From positions 2,046,001-2,110,000 of the forward strand of contig NZ_AP024650.1 in assembly GCF_019977275.1 (NCBI RefSeq): 64,000 bases of DNA, in the 5' to 3' direction. Both the position numbers and the translations under genes were made by a program. The number at the start of each line of letters is the position of its first letter. Position 1 is the stretch's first letter. Under the pieces are notes generated by a model. It searched no databases. It was not told where the DNA came from and saw only the letters and a program-made list of their open reading frames with translations. Positions 34,533 to 42,707 of this stretch are shown here, piece after piece. The stretch comes from Arthrobacter sp. StoSoilB19 (GTDB taxonomy: Bacteria; Actinomycetota; Actinomycetes; Actinomycetales; Micrococcaceae).

Positions 34533-35021
34533 ATGCATGGAAGAAGTTCGTTGTCCGAGGAACAGCGCGAGGCCGCGGTGGCGCTGTTTGAGATCGGGTG
34601 GGGCTCCAGAGCTGTAGCAACCAGGCTCGGGGTGCGTCGGAAGCCGATCCTCCGGTTACACGACAGATGGCGCGTTCGTGGGGATACTGCTCTTGTGACC
34701 AAACCAGGCAACCGCGTGTATTCATTCGAGCTCAAGCTCAACGCCGTGCAGCGATATATCTCCGGCGAGACCAGGGTCGCACTGGCCAAAGAGCTCGAAC
34801 TATCCTCGCCACACCTGATAGCCGTGTGGGCAATGCAGTACCGGGCTCAGGGCGAGGAAGGCCTCCGTCCGAAACCTAAAGGCCGCCCAAGGAAGAACCC
34901 AGATACCCCGCCGCAGCAGGAACCGGAGCTGCAGCGGCTGCGACGTGAGAACGAACGCCTGCGTGCAGAGGTTGCTTTCCTGGGAAAAGTAAACGCCTTG
35001 AGGGGCAGGGAGCAGCGCTAA
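34533..35021 (+). CDS. IS3-family transposase OrfA
   Basis: 162 aa of the IS150/IS3 type. Two helix-turn-helix units (EEQREAAVALFEIGWGSRAVATRLGV and ELKLNAVQRYISGETRVALAKEL) bind the terminal repeats, and a leucine zipper (LQRLRRENERLRAEVAFL) gives dimerisation. Near its end the slippery heptamer GGGAAAA (34982-34988) allows a -1 shift into orfB. ATG follows GGGGAG, which is sequestered in the end hairpin. Confidence 0.92.
   Translation: MHGRSSLSEEQREAAVALFEIGWGSRAVATRLGVRRKPILRLHDRWRVRGDTALVTKPGNRVYSFELKLNAVQRYISGETRVALAKELELSSPHLIAVWAMQYRAQGEEGLRPKPKGRPRKNPDTPPQQEPELQRLRRENERLRAEVAFLGKVNALRGREQR
34982..34988 (+). other. Programmed -1 frameshift site GGGAAAA
   Basis: Read as G GGA AAA in the orfA frame. 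After the shift the frame stays open (KSKRLEGQGAALKVRAVIAL...) and joins orfB, giving the OrfAB transposase. The X XXY YYZ pattern is that used by IS3 elements. Confidence 0.75.
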
Positions 35022-35872
35022 AGGTTCGCGCTGTCATCGCTCTCAAGGCTGAGCACCGATTAGAGGTTCTGCTGGACGTGGCCGGGTTAGCCCGGTCCAC
35101 GTTCTTCTACCACCAAGCCAAACTCAATGGCCCCGATCCACGGGCGTCCCTGAAGGCCGCTGTCACTGACATTTTTACGAAGAACCACGGCCGGTACGGG
35201 CATCGCCGGATCCATATTGAACTGTTGAAGCAAGGATGGACGGTCGCTAAGAAGACGGTTCTGAAGCTGATGCGTTCCCTCCGGCTGGTCTGCAAGGTCC
35301 GAAGCAGGAAGCGATACAACTCCTACCAGGGCGAGCAAGGCATCGTGGCCCCGAACCTGCTGAAACGCCAGTTCGACGCGGACGCCCCAAACCAGAAGTG
35401 GGTGACCGATGTGACCGAGTTCAGCGTCGGCGACAGGAAGCTCTACCTCTCACCGATCATGGACCTGTTCGACCGGCAGATCATCTCCTACGCCATTGGG
35501 ACCTCGCCCAACCTGGAACTGACCAACTCCTCATTGCGCGGCGCCTTGGCCACGCTGGAGAACGGGCAGAAACCCCTCGTCCACTCAGACCAAGGGTTCC
35601 AGTATCAGCACAACTCCTGGCGCACACTCCTGGAGAACGCCGGCGCCGTCCAATCGATGTCACGCAAAGCCAACTGCTACGACAACGCCGTCATGGAGAA
35701 CTTCTTCGGACACCTGAAGGAAGAGCTCTTCCACCGCGTCCGGTTCCTCAACACCGACGCACTCGCATCAGCGCTGCACGCATACATCAGCTGGTACAAC
35801 ACCGAAAGAATTTCCACCAAGCTCAAGGGCTTGAGCCCGGTACAGTACCGTGCTCAGATGCTTGCGGCTTAG
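34986..35872 (+). CDS. IS3-family transposase OrfB (DDE catalytic part, made as OrfAB)
   Basis: The orfB frame lies at -1 relative to orfA and has no independent ribosome-binding site; a GTG at 35078 is the first possible free start. It has an HTH_21-like segment (HGRYGHRRIHIELLKQGWTVAKKTVLKLM) and an rve integrase core with DDE residues: Asp in WVTDVTEF, Asp in VHSDQGFQY, Glu in MENFFGHLKEELF 35 residues later. It ends with YNTERISTKLKGLSPVQYRAQ. All key residues are intact, so the element may be active. Confidence 0.92.
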
Positions 35873-35896
35873 GTCCCAATTAGAAGCACAGCTGGA

Positions 35897-36238
35897 CTAG
35901 GGTCCCCCCATTAGACCGCAGCCAAACGCGCCCTTGCCTGTCTGCACGACGATAAAAACTCTGGCTTCGGCAGAAGGCTCCTGAGCAAATATCTCGCCCC
36001 CTCCGGCTGTCCTGCCTTGAGAGGTTAGGGCGGATACATCGTGTTCGGCGGGCTGTGGGTTGGGACCACAGTTATATTCGCGGTCGGCAAACTGCACTCT
36101 GGACGGAACTTCCTTGGGCGACAGGACCCAGTCCGATGTCTGTTGATGGACGTTCCATAGCCGGACGCCGGCAAAAATGCCCGCCAGCACCAACACGGAA
36201 ACCATCAAAGACAAAGCGATTCGCGTCCCCCGGCTCAT
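35897..36238 (-). CDS. IS passenger: small membrane-anchored hypothetical protein
   Basis: 113 aa from ATG 36238; an in-frame start at 36331 would add 31 residues. An N-terminal signal-anchor (RIALSLMVSVLVLAGIFAGVRLW) is followed by an extracytoplasmic domain: SDWVLSPKEVPSRVQFADREY, a Cys, a Pro-rich stretch, and ARVFIVVQTGKGAFGCGLMGGP at the C-terminus with a second Cys. The two cysteines could pair. It has no resemblance to IS proteins. It converges on the transposase, its stop 24 bp from the orfB stop, and lies inside the terminal repeats. Function unknown; probably a captured chromosomal gene. Confidence 0.65.
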   Translation of the reverse strand: MSRGTRIALSLMVSVLVLAGIFAGVRLWNVHQQTSDWVLSPKEVPSRVQFADREYNCGPNPQPAEHDVSALTSQGRTAGGGEIFAQEPSAEARVFIVVQTGKGAFGCGLMGGP

Positions 36239-36335
36239 GGACCAAACGATCCACGAATACGGCATGAAGGTCAATGAACGGGCTAAACCCAGGTGCAGCT
36301 CTCGTACCCCTTCGCTTGGCAGGTGGTACAAACAC

Positions 36336-36373
36336 GCAGAAGTCCCCGTCCCACTTGGGACGGGGACTTCTGC
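36336..36373. terminator. Perfect 17-bp hairpin inside the IS right end
   Basis: GCAGAAGTCCCCGTCCC (36336-36352) and its exact complement (36357-36373) flank ACTT. No U-tract on either side. It lies between the right terminal repeat and the passenger gene and may insulate that gene from flanking transcription or act in transposition. Confidence 0.55.
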
Positions 36374-36418
36374 GAACAGCCGATAGCTGGCCGCTAAAGT
36401 GGATACATCGCATTTGCG

Positions 36419-36443
36419 AGTCCAACTTTCGGGGACCAGTTCA
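36419..36443 (-). repeat. IS right inverted repeat (IRR)
   Basis: Complement begins TGAACTGGTCCCCGAAAG; 24 of 25 positions equal IRL. Followed directly by AAG, the second target copy. Confidence 0.9.
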
Positions 36444-36524
36444 AAGCGGGGGCCCGTTGTGCTTTAACGCGACAGCTGGCTGGCAGCTGCCCGACAACGC
36501 ACGGGGCGTTGCGGTCAGCCGGGC

Positions 36525-37025
36525 CTACAGGTCGACGACGGCGAGGACCGTCCCTTCGCCGTCAGAGGTCAGTGCCGCCCCGGCTGCCGCGAGCAGCCGC
36601 TGGGCGCGGTGGTTCCCAGCCAGGGTACGCGCGGTGACGCGCCTCAGGCCGGCCCGGCGGGCCTCCGCCAGGACCAGGTCCAGGGCGGCGGTGCCGATCC
36701 CGCGCGAACGGAAGCTCCGGCCAAGCCAGATCCCGGTTTCCGCGGAAGGCACGTCGGCACCAGCGTTCCGTTTGAGGCGCACGGAGCCGGCAATCCGGCT
36801 GCCGCTGAAGACGGCCCAGGACTTTTCCGCTGCGGGGCCTCCCAACCCGGCGGCCGCAGCGTGATGGTAGCTGTAGAACCAGGCAGTGCGCTCCAGGTTC
36901 CAGCCGGGGCCGCCCAGTGGGGGAGCGACTTCATCCGGGGAGGCGTCGCGCTTGGCCAGCTGGAGCAGCTGGTCCGCTACGGCTTCATCGACGTCCACCA
37001 GGGTCACTTCAGGTGATGGCTTCAT
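36525..37025 (-). CDS. GNAT-family N-acetyltransferase
   Basis: 166 aa. The acetyl-CoA loop is WLGRSFRSRGIGTAALDLVLAEARRAGLRRV, then NHRAQRLLAAAGA, the typical GNAT motifs A and B. SWAVFSGSRIAGSVRLKR is the beta4 region. Substrate unknown. The ATG at 37025 overlaps the YigZ gene end by 17 bp, so the two are translationally coupled on the minus strand. Its 3' side faces the split rpsA terminator. Confidence 0.85.
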   Translation of the reverse strand: MKPSPEVTLVDVDEAVADQLLQLAKRDASPDEVAPPLGGPGWNLERTAWFYSYHHAAAAGLGGPAAEKSWAVFSGSRIAGSVRLKRNAGADVPSAETGIWLGRSFRSRGIGTAALDLVLAEARRAGLRRVTARTLAGNHRAQRLLAAAGAALTSDGEGTVLAVVDL

Positions 37026-37698
37026 CCACCCATTCCGTTTCACCGGGCGTGAGCGTGGCAGACCCTGCAGTCAGCTGCAGGACGCGGTCAGTTGCGGCAG
37101 CTATGGCGGCTGCGTGGTCCGGCACGGCAATCCGCAGCACCGTGTGCCGGTCCTGGTAGCTGGTCTCCGCCATGACGGCGCCGGTGGCACGCAGGTCGTT
37201 CTCCAGCCGCCCTGCGGCGGCGTGCGGTACCGCCGTGGAACAGATCCGCAGCCTGCTGCGGCGGACCAGGGGCGCCAGGTCCAGGGCTGCCGAAACCGAC
37301 TCGGAGTAGGCCCGGACCAGCCCACCGGCGCCGAGCAGGACGCCGCCGAAATAACGCACGACGACGGCACTGGTGTCACTGAGGTCGGTCACCCCGGGTG
37401 CGGTCTCCCTCTTCAGCAGGGCTTCGAGCATGGGGATGCCTGCAGTCCCGGCAGGTTCGCCGTCGTCGCTGGAGCGCTGGATGGTGCGGTCCGGCCCAAG
37501 GACAAACGCCGAGCAATGGTGGCGCGCGTCGTGGAATTCCCGGCGGAGGTCCGCCACCAGGTCACGGGCCGCAGCCTCCGTGCCGGCCCTCCGCAGGACC
37601 GTGATGAACCGGGAGCGCTTGATCTCGAGTTCGTGCCGGAAGTCCCGGCCGGCCGCCAGCGTGGTGTAGGTGCCTGACCGGCTGTCTTGCTCTTGCAT
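37009..37698 (-). CDS. YigZ/IMPACT-family protein
   Basis: 229 aa. The UPF0029/IMPACT N-domain is recognised by EIKRSRFITVLRRA, REFHDARHHCSAFVLG, QRSSDDGEPAGTAGIPML and VVVRYFGGVLLGAGGLVRAYSESV; a ferredoxin-like YigZ C-domain follows. The family may bind nucleic acid or ribosome-associated factors; the bacterial role is unclear. Start chosen at the ATG 7 nt behind a TAGACT hexamer; an upstream in-frame start at 37734 lacks support. Confidence 0.9.
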   Translation of the reverse strand: MQEQDSRSGTYTTLAAGRDFRHELEIKRSRFITVLRRAGTEAAARDLVADLRREFHDARHHCSAFVLGPDRTIQRSSDDGEPAGTAGIPMLEALLKRETAPGVTDLSDTSAVVVRYFGGVLLGAGGLVRAYSESVSAALDLAPLVRRSRLRICSTAVPHAAAGRLENDLRATGAVMAETSYQDRHTVLRIAVPDHAAAIAAATDRVLQLTAGSATLTPGETEWVDEAIT

Positions 37699-37705
37699 CC
37701 GCCCC

Positions 37706-37711
37706 AGTCTA
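37706..37711 (-). promoter_or_regulatory. Candidate -10 (TAGACT) of the YigZ gene
   Basis: Minus-strand TANNNT hexamer 7 nt before the ATG at 37698; no clear Shine-Dalgarno. Confidence 0.4.
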
Positions 37712-37774
37712 GGCCCACCCGCCGGCGGCCTCACCTCCCTGCTTCCAGGCGGCGGACCTGCGGCCGGGGACTAG

Positions 37775-37780
37775 TAGGCT
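37775..37780 (+). promoter_or_regulatory. Candidate -10 (TAGGCT) of coaE
   Basis: TANNNT hexamer 6 nt before the GTG of coaE. Confidence 0.45.
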
Positions 37781-37786
37781 GGCGGG

Positions 37787-39001
37787 GTGCTGAAAATCGG
37801 GCTGACGGGCGGGATCGCTTCAGGGAAATCGGTGGTGGCCGCGCGGCTGAAGGAACGTGGCGCCGTGCTGGTGGACGCAGATGCGCTGGCACGGGAGGTG
37901 GTTGAGCCCGGCACCGAGGGCCTCGAGCGGATTGTGGGGGAGTTCGGCGCGGACATGCTCGACGGCGCCGGGCGGCTGGACCGCGCACGGCTCGGCGGGG
38001 CGGTGTTCGGCAACCAGGAGCGTCTGGCTGCGCTGAACGCCATCGTCCACCCCCTGGTACGCGCCCGCGCCGCCGCCATCACGGCAGCGGCGCAGGAAGA
38101 CGCCATTGTGGTCCAGGACATCCCCCTTCTGGTGGAGACGGGGCAGGGGGCCGCCTTCCACCTGGTGCTGGTGGTGGACGCCCCGGACGAGGTGCGGATG
38201 CAACGCATGCAGGAGCAGCGCGGCATGACCGCCGAAGCGGCGCGCGCGCGGATGGCCGCCCAGGCCACCCGGGAGGCACGGCTGGCCGCTGCCGACGTCG
38301 TCCTGGACAACTCCGGCACCATCTTGCACCTGCTTGAGCAGGTAGACAGGCTCTGGGACCGGCGGCTGGTGCCGTTTGCGCGCAACCTGGCGGCCGGGAC
38401 CCGCGCACCGCGGAAGGGGGGACCGGTGCTGGAGCCGCACCGGAAGGAATGGGCACGGCAGGCGGCCCGGATCGCGGCCCGGCTGGAAGCGGCTGCGCCC
38501 GGCCTCATCCTGGCCGTGGACCACATCGGCTCCACCTCCGTTCCCGGCCTGGCCGCCAAGGACGTCATCGACCTGCAAGTGGCGGTGCCGGACCTGGAAA
38601 CCGCGGACAGGATCGCGCCGCTCCTGGCGGCTGCCGGCTTCCCGGCAGTACGGGGAGCCGAATCGGACACCCCGAAGCCCAACGCCCCTGATCATGCCGA
38701 ATGGCAGAAGCGGTTCCACGCCAACGCGGACCCGTGCCGGGCCGTGAACGTCCATGTCCGGGCCGCCGGCTCGGCCGGGTGGCGTTACGCGCTGATGTTC
38801 CGCGACTGGCTGCGGACTGACCCCTCCGCGGTCCGGCTTTACGAAGCGCACAAGGCGGACCTGGCAGGACGCTTCGCGGACTCCGCCACCACCAGGGCCT
38901 ACGCGGACGCCAAGGAGCCCTGGTTCACCGACGTTGCCTGGCCGCGCATGTCCGCCTGGGCCGAGGCAACAGGGTGGGTGCCGCCGTCGTACGCGTCCTG
39001 A
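37787..39001 (+). CDS. coaE: Dephospho-CoA kinase fused to a GrpB (UPF0157) domain
   Basis: 404 aa in two parts. Residues 1-200 form dephospho-CoA kinase: P-loop GLTGGIASGKS at 5-15, VDADALAREVVEPG, VVQDIPLLVETG and a lid with QRGMTAEAARARM. It performs the last step of coenzyme A synthesis, ATP-dependent 3'-phosphorylation. Residues about 215-400 form a GrpB domain (HIGSTSVPGLAAKDVIDLQV, YALMFRDWLR), a nucleotidyltransferase-like fold of unknown activity. The fusion is typical of actinobacteria, e.g. mycobacteria. GTG start. Confidence 0.95.
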   Translation: MLKIGLTGGIASGKSVVAARLKERGAVLVDADALAREVVEPGTEGLERIVGEFGADMLDGAGRLDRARLGGAVFGNQERLAALNAIVHPLVRARAAAITAAAQEDAIVVQDIPLLVETGQGAAFHLVLVVDAPDEVRMQRMQEQRGMTAEAARARMAAQATREARLAAADVVLDNSGTILHLLEQVDRLWDRRLVPFARNLAAGTRAPRKGGPVLEPHRKEWARQAARIAARLEAAAPGLILAVDHIGSTSVPGLAAKDVIDLQVAVPDLETADRIAPLLAAAGFPAVRGAESDTPKPNAPDHAEWQKRFHANADPCRAVNVHVRAAGSAGWRYALMFRDWLRTDPSAVRLYEAHKADLAGRFADSATTRAYADAKEPWFTDVAWPRMSAWAEATGWVPPSYAS

Positions 39002-39069
39002 GGCAGGTCCTTGGACGGGCGGCTGTTCGCCTGTAACGGACGGGACCGCCCAGTGTCGGTGCCCGGTTG

Positions 39070-39075
39070 TAGATT
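39070..39075 (+). promoter_or_regulatory. Candidate -10 (TAGATT) of a leaderless uvrB
   Basis: TANNNT hexamer ending 6 nt before the uvrB ATG; no Shine-Dalgarno in between. I saw no LexA box here. Confidence 0.5.
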
Positions 39076-39081
39076 AGATCC

Positions 39082-41181
39082 ATGAGCCTTGCGCAGGAGA
39101 TCAACCGTGTTGTAGCGCCCTTTGAGGTCATCAGCGAATTCAAGCCCGCGGGCGACCAGCCGGCGGCCATCGCGGAGCTGACGGAGCGGATCAACAACGG
39201 CGAGAAGGACGTGGTGCTGCTCGGTGCCACGGGTACCGGTAAGAGCGCCACCACTGCCTGGCTCATCGAACAGGTGCAGCGCCCCACCCTGGTAATGGTG
39301 CAGAACAAGACCCTCGCCGCCCAGCTGGCCAACGAGTTCCGCGAACTCCTGCCCAATAACGCGGTGGAATACTTCGTTTCCTATTACGACTACTACCAGC
39401 CCGAAGCCTACGTCCCGCAGACGGACACGTTCATCGAAAAGGACTCCTCCATCAATGAGGAAGTCGAACGGCTGCGCCACTCCGCCACCAATGCCCTCCT
39501 GACCCGCCGTGACGTCATCGTGGTGGCCACCGTGTCCTGCATCTACGGTCTGGGAACACCGGAGGAATACATCGCAGGGATGGTCACGCTGCGCAGGGGC
39601 CAGGAGATGAACCGGGATGCCCTGCTGCGCAAGTTCGTGTCCATGCAGTATGCCCGGAACGACATGGACTTCCACCGCGGCACGTTCCGGGTACGGGGCG
39701 ACACGGTCGAGATCATCCCCATGTACGAGGAACTGGCGCTGCGGATCGAGTTCTTCGGGGATGAAGTGGAAAACATCTACACCCTCCATCCGGTGACGGG
39801 CGATGTCATCCGGGAGGAGACGGAGATGTACGTCTTCCCCGCGTCGCACTACGTGGCCGGGCCGGAGCGGATGAGCCGCGCCATCAAGACCATCGAGGCC
39901 GAGCTCGCGGAGCGGCTGGCGGTCCTGGAGGGCCAGAACAAGCTGGTGGAGGCACAGCGCCTCCGCATGCGGACCACCTACGACCTCGAAATGATGCAGC
40001 AGATGGGCTTCTGCAACGGCATCGAGAACTACTCGCGGCACATCGACGGCCGCCCCGGCGGATCTGCGCCGCACTGCCTGCTGGACTACTTCCCGGACGA
40101 CTTCCTGCTGGTGGTGGATGAATCCCACGTGACCATCCCGCAGATCGGTGCCATGTACGAAGGCGACATGTCCCGGAAGCGGACCCTGGTGGACCACGGC
40201 TTCCGGCTGCCCTCCGCCATGGACAACCGGCCCCTCAAGTGGGATGAGTTCCTGGAACGGATCGGCCAGACCGTCTACCTTTCCGCCACCCCCGGCAAGT
40301 ACGAACTTGGCAAGGCCGACGGCTTCGTCCAGCAGATCATCCGCCCCACCGGGCTGATCGACCCCGAAGTGATCGTCAAACCAACCAAGGGCCAGATCGA
40401 TGACCTGCTGGGCGAGATCCGCACCCGGGTGGAGAAGGATGAGCGGGTCCTGGTCACTACGCTTACCAAGCGCATGGCCGAAGACCTGACGGACTACCTC
40501 CTGGGGCACGGCATCAGGGTGGAGTACCTCCACTCCGACGTTGACACGCTGCGGCGCGTTGAACTCCTGCGGGAGCTGCGCCTCGGCAGCTTCGACGTCC
40601 TGGTGGGCATCAACCTGCTCCGTGAAGGACTGGACCTGCCGGAGGTCTCCCTGGTAAGTATCCTGGACGCAGACAAGGAAGGCTTCCTGCGCTCCTCAAC
40701 GTCGCTCATCCAGACCATAGGCCGTGCCGCCCGCAACGTGTCGGGCCAGGTGCACATGTACGCGGACCGGATCACTGACTCCATGGCCAACGCCATCGAC
40801 GAAACCAACCGGCGGCGCGCCATCCAGGTGGCCTACAACAAGGAACACGGCGTTGACCCGCAACCGCTGCGCAAGAAGATCGCGGACATCACGGACCAGC
40901 TGGCCCGCGAGGACGCCGACACCCAGGAACTGCTGAACAACAACCGGCTGGCCAAGGGTGCCAAGCGCAGCAAGTCGGGCGCCAAGGGCGCAGCGCAGGT
41001 GCGTGCGGACGGGCTGGCCGCTGCACCGGCCGAGGACCTGGTGGGCCTGATCGAGCAGCTGACGGAACAGATGCACGGCGCTGCGGCTGAACTGCAGTTC
41101 GAGGTGGCGGCCCGCATCCGCGACGAAGTCAGCGACCTGAAGAAGGAGCTGCGGCAGATGCAGGCGGCCGGCCACGCCTAG
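39082..41181 (+). CDS. uvrB: Excinuclease ABC subunit B
   Basis: 699 aa, the damage-verifying helicase-like subunit of nucleotide excision repair. Walker A GATGTGKS at 48-55; beta-hairpin region [19 protein letters not shown]; motif DESH in [11 protein letters not shown]; motif [20 protein letters not shown] and QTIGRAARN. The C-terminal UVR domain that binds UvrC is [28 protein letters not shown]. Length is normal. Transcribed alone; a strong hairpin follows. Confidence 0.97.
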   Translation: MSLAQEINRVVAPFEVISEFKPAGDQPAAIAELTERINNGEKDVVLLGATGTGKSATTAWLIEQVQRPTLVMVQNKTLAAQLANEFRELLPNNAVEYFVSYYDYYQPEAYVPQTDTFIEKDSSINEEVERLRHSATNALLTRRDVIVVATVSCIYGLGTPEEYIAGMVTLRRGQEMNRDALLRKFVSMQYARNDMDFHRGTFRVRGDTVEIIPMYEELALRIEFFGDEVENIYTLHPVTGDVIREETEMYVFPASHYVAGPERMSRAIKTIEAELAERLAVLEGQNKLVEAQRLRMRTTYDLEMMQQMGFCNGIENYSRHIDGRPGGSAPHCLLDYFPDDFLLVVDESHVTIPQIGAMYEGDMSRKRTLVDHGFRLPSAMDNRPLKWDEFLERIGQTVYLSATPGKYELGKADGFVQQIIRPTGLIDPEVIVKPTKGQIDDLLGEIRTRVEKDERVLVTTLTKRMAEDLTDYLLGHGIRVEYLHSDVDTLRRVELLRELRLGSFDVLVGINLLREGLDLPEVSLVSILDADKEGFLRSSTSLIQTIGRAARNVSGQVHMYADRITDSMANAIDETNRRRAIQVAYNKEHGVDPQPLRKKIADITDQLAREDADTQELLNNNRLAKGAKRSKSGAKGAAQVRADGLAAAPAEDLVGLIEQLTEQMHGAAAELQFEVAARIRDEVSDLKKELRQMQAAGHA

Positions 41182-41219
41182 GCGCTGCTTTTCCAGGCAG
41201 CCGCAGCCATGACCGGAAA

Positions 41220-41248
41220 CGGCGGGCACCCACCCCGGGTGCCCGCCG
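41220..41248. terminator. Bidirectional terminator hairpin between uvrB and the binding-protein gene
   Basis: CGGCGGGCACCC (41220-41231) pairs with GGGTGCCCGCCG (41237-41248) across a 5-nt loop; GCTTTCTC follows on the plus strand. The two genes converge here. Confidence 0.75.
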
Positions 41249-41278
41249 TCGCGCTTTCTCTGCTGTGGTGCTGTTGCC

Positions 41279-42604
41279 TTACTTCCTGGCGGAGTCGATC
41301 ATTCCCTTAGCTTCCTGCATCAGGCCCTTCGCAGCATCCGAAGGGGATTTCCGGTCGAACAGGACATCAGTGCTGTACCGCTGGATAAGCGCCTGGACGC
41401 CGGAGGAACCGGTGGGAGGTACCGGCGGACCGCTCTTCAGGTCCGGCTTGATGTCCTTCAGGAACGCGGCAGCGGCCTTGTCCGCAGGGGTCAGCAGCGG
41501 GTCGATCGCCGTCTGGACCTCGGAGTTGGTGGGGAAGCCGCGTTCAGTCAGGATGGTCTTGGCCGCATCCAGGTTGTTGAGCATGTAGTTGACCACTTCT
41601 GCGGCTTCCTTGGGGTGCTTGCTGCGCGAGGAAACTGACCAGAACATGGACGGTTTGTAGGACATGCCGTTGTCTTTGGCGCTGCCGGTGGAGCTGGGTG
41701 CCCGCAGGATCTTCACCTCGGTCTTCAGTGCGGACTGGAGCGCATTCACCTGGTTGGTCCACCACCACGACATGGCCGTCTTGCCGGTGGCGAACAGGGT
41801 TTGTTCCACGGGGGCGCTGATGTCCTCGGTGGCAATGTTGGCCGGTGGGGCGGCGCCCTTGTTACGCAGGTTCAACACGTTCTGGAAGAAGGACGCTGCC
41901 GTGCCCTCGTCAAAGCCGAGGCCGCCATCCGCCGAGTACAGCGACTCGCCGTGCTGCATGGCCCAGGTGTTCAGGTCGGAGTCGGTCAGGGAGTAGGAGC
42001 TGCCGTAGTTGGTCTGGCCGGCCTTGCCCGCAGCCGCCGCGATCTGGGCGGCGGTCCGGGCGTAGTCGTCCCAGGTCCAGGTTTTGTCATCCGGGATGGG
42101 AACCCCGTAGTCCTGGAACATCTTGGTGTTGATCATCACGGCCTTGGCGTTCTGCCCGGTGCTCAGGCCGTACTGCTTGCCGCTCACCTGGCCGGACTTC
42201 AGGGCGTCCTGGTCAATCTTGGACGTGTCGACGTTGCCCTGCTTGGACAGGTCCAGCAGCGCGCCCCGGCCGCCGTACTCGGCGATGTACGCCTGGTCCA
42301 TCTGGATCACGTCCGGTGAATCGTTGGCGGCCGTGGTGGTGGCCAGCTTGTCCCAGTAACTGCTCCACACCCCGGGCTCAGCCTTGACGGTGATGTTGGG
42401 ATGCGAAGCCTGGAATGCATCGATCACCTGCTGCGTCTGCTTGTTCCGCAGGTCGTTGCCCCACCAGGTGAAGCGGATGGTGACGTTTCCGCCGTCGCCC
42501 GACGATGAAGAGGGGGAGGACGAACAGCCGCTGGCCAGCATGGCCAGCGCGGCGGCGGTGGCAAGGGCCTTGGCCACCACGCCAGTGCGATGAGGAGTCT
42601 TCAT
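41279..42604 (-). CDS. ABC transporter solute-binding lipoprotein (sugar type), orphan
   Basis: 441 aa family 1 extracellular solute-binding protein. The lipoprotein signal is AMLASGCSSS with lipid-modified Cys27, then a Ser-rich linker, VTIRFTWWGND, PNITVKAEPGVWSSYWDKL, SPDVIQMDQAYIAEYGGRG and KTWTWDDYARTA. It binds a sugar or oligosaccharide outside the membrane for an ABC importer. No permease or ATPase gene is in the window, so it works with components encoded elsewhere. Upstream are one perfect and one imperfect LacI-type palindrome. ATG chosen by the signal peptide start, with AAGG upstream. Confidence 0.92.
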   Translation of the reverse strand: MKTPHRTGVVAKALATAAALAMLASGCSSSPSSSSGDGGNVTIRFTWWGNDLRNKQTQQVIDAFQASHPNITVKAEPGVWSSYWDKLATTTAANDSPDVIQMDQAYIAEYGGRGALLDLSKQGNVDTSKIDQDALKSGQVSGKQYGLSTGQNAKAVMINTKMFQDYGVPIPDDKTWTWDDYARTAAQIAAAAGKAGQTNYGSSYSLTDSDLNTWAMQHGESLYSADGGLGFDEGTAASFFQNVLNLRNKGAAPPANIATEDISAPVEQTLFATGKTAMSWWWTNQVNALQSALKTEVKILRAPSSTGSAKDNGMSYKPSMFWSVSSRSKHPKEAAEVVNYMLNNLDAAKTILTERGFPTNSEVQTAIDPLLTPADKAAAAFLKDIKPDLKSGPPVPPTGSSGVQALIQRYSTDVLFDRKSPSDAAKGLMQEAKGMIDSARK

Positions 42605-42651
42605 TGACCAACCTTGCTTTTCTGGGAATGACGCCGGGACGCCGGGTCGAA

Positions 42652-42671
42652 GCGAGAAACCGCTTTCTCGC
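42652..42671. promoter_or_regulatory. LacI-type operator
   Basis: 20-bp palindrome with a central CG (GCGAGAAACC / GCTTTCTCGC, one mismatch), 48 bp upstream of the binding-protein ATG; form and location are those of LacI/GalR-family operators. Confidence 0.65.
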
Positions 42672-42707
42672 CTGGACGTGATTATTGCAAGCGTGCCGGC
42701 GGCCGTC

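Larger units (their letters stand above)
34474..36443 (+). mobile_element. IS3-family insertion sequence (1970 bp) with a passenger gene
   Basis: 25-bp terminal inverted repeats (34474-34498; 36419-36443) match at 24 of 25 positions and begin TGAACT / end AGTTCA. A 3-bp AAG duplication flanks them. Inside are orfA, the frameshifted orfB and, convergent with them, a small membrane-protein gene. Base composition is visibly less GC-rich than the surroundings. About 570 bp lie between the transposase stop and the right end, where IS3 elements normally have only tens of bases; the ends and duplication show the whole unit moved together. Confidence 0.9.
34459..36455 (+). terminator. rpsA intrinsic terminator, interrupted by the IS element
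   Basis: Left arm GGGCCCCCGC (34459-34468) and right arm GCGGGGGCCC (36446-36455) are exact complements. Removing the IS and one AAG copy restores a 10-bp GC stem with a GAAA loop, followed by GTTGTGCTTT. A smaller hairpin (34435-34449, GCCCGG/CCGGGC) remains intact closer to the rpsA stop. The original structure would have served rpsA and the convergent GNAT gene. Confidence 0.8.

Noticed and set aside
35873..35900. A possible end of the IS directly after orfB
   Set aside because: I looked for a copy of the terminal repeat here and found none; the only matching right end is at 36419-36443 with the AAG duplication.
36239..36331. Longer N-terminus for the IS passenger protein
   Set aside because: Adds a second part (MYHLPSEG...) without Shine-Dalgarno; the ATG at 36238 begins exactly before a well-formed signal-anchor.
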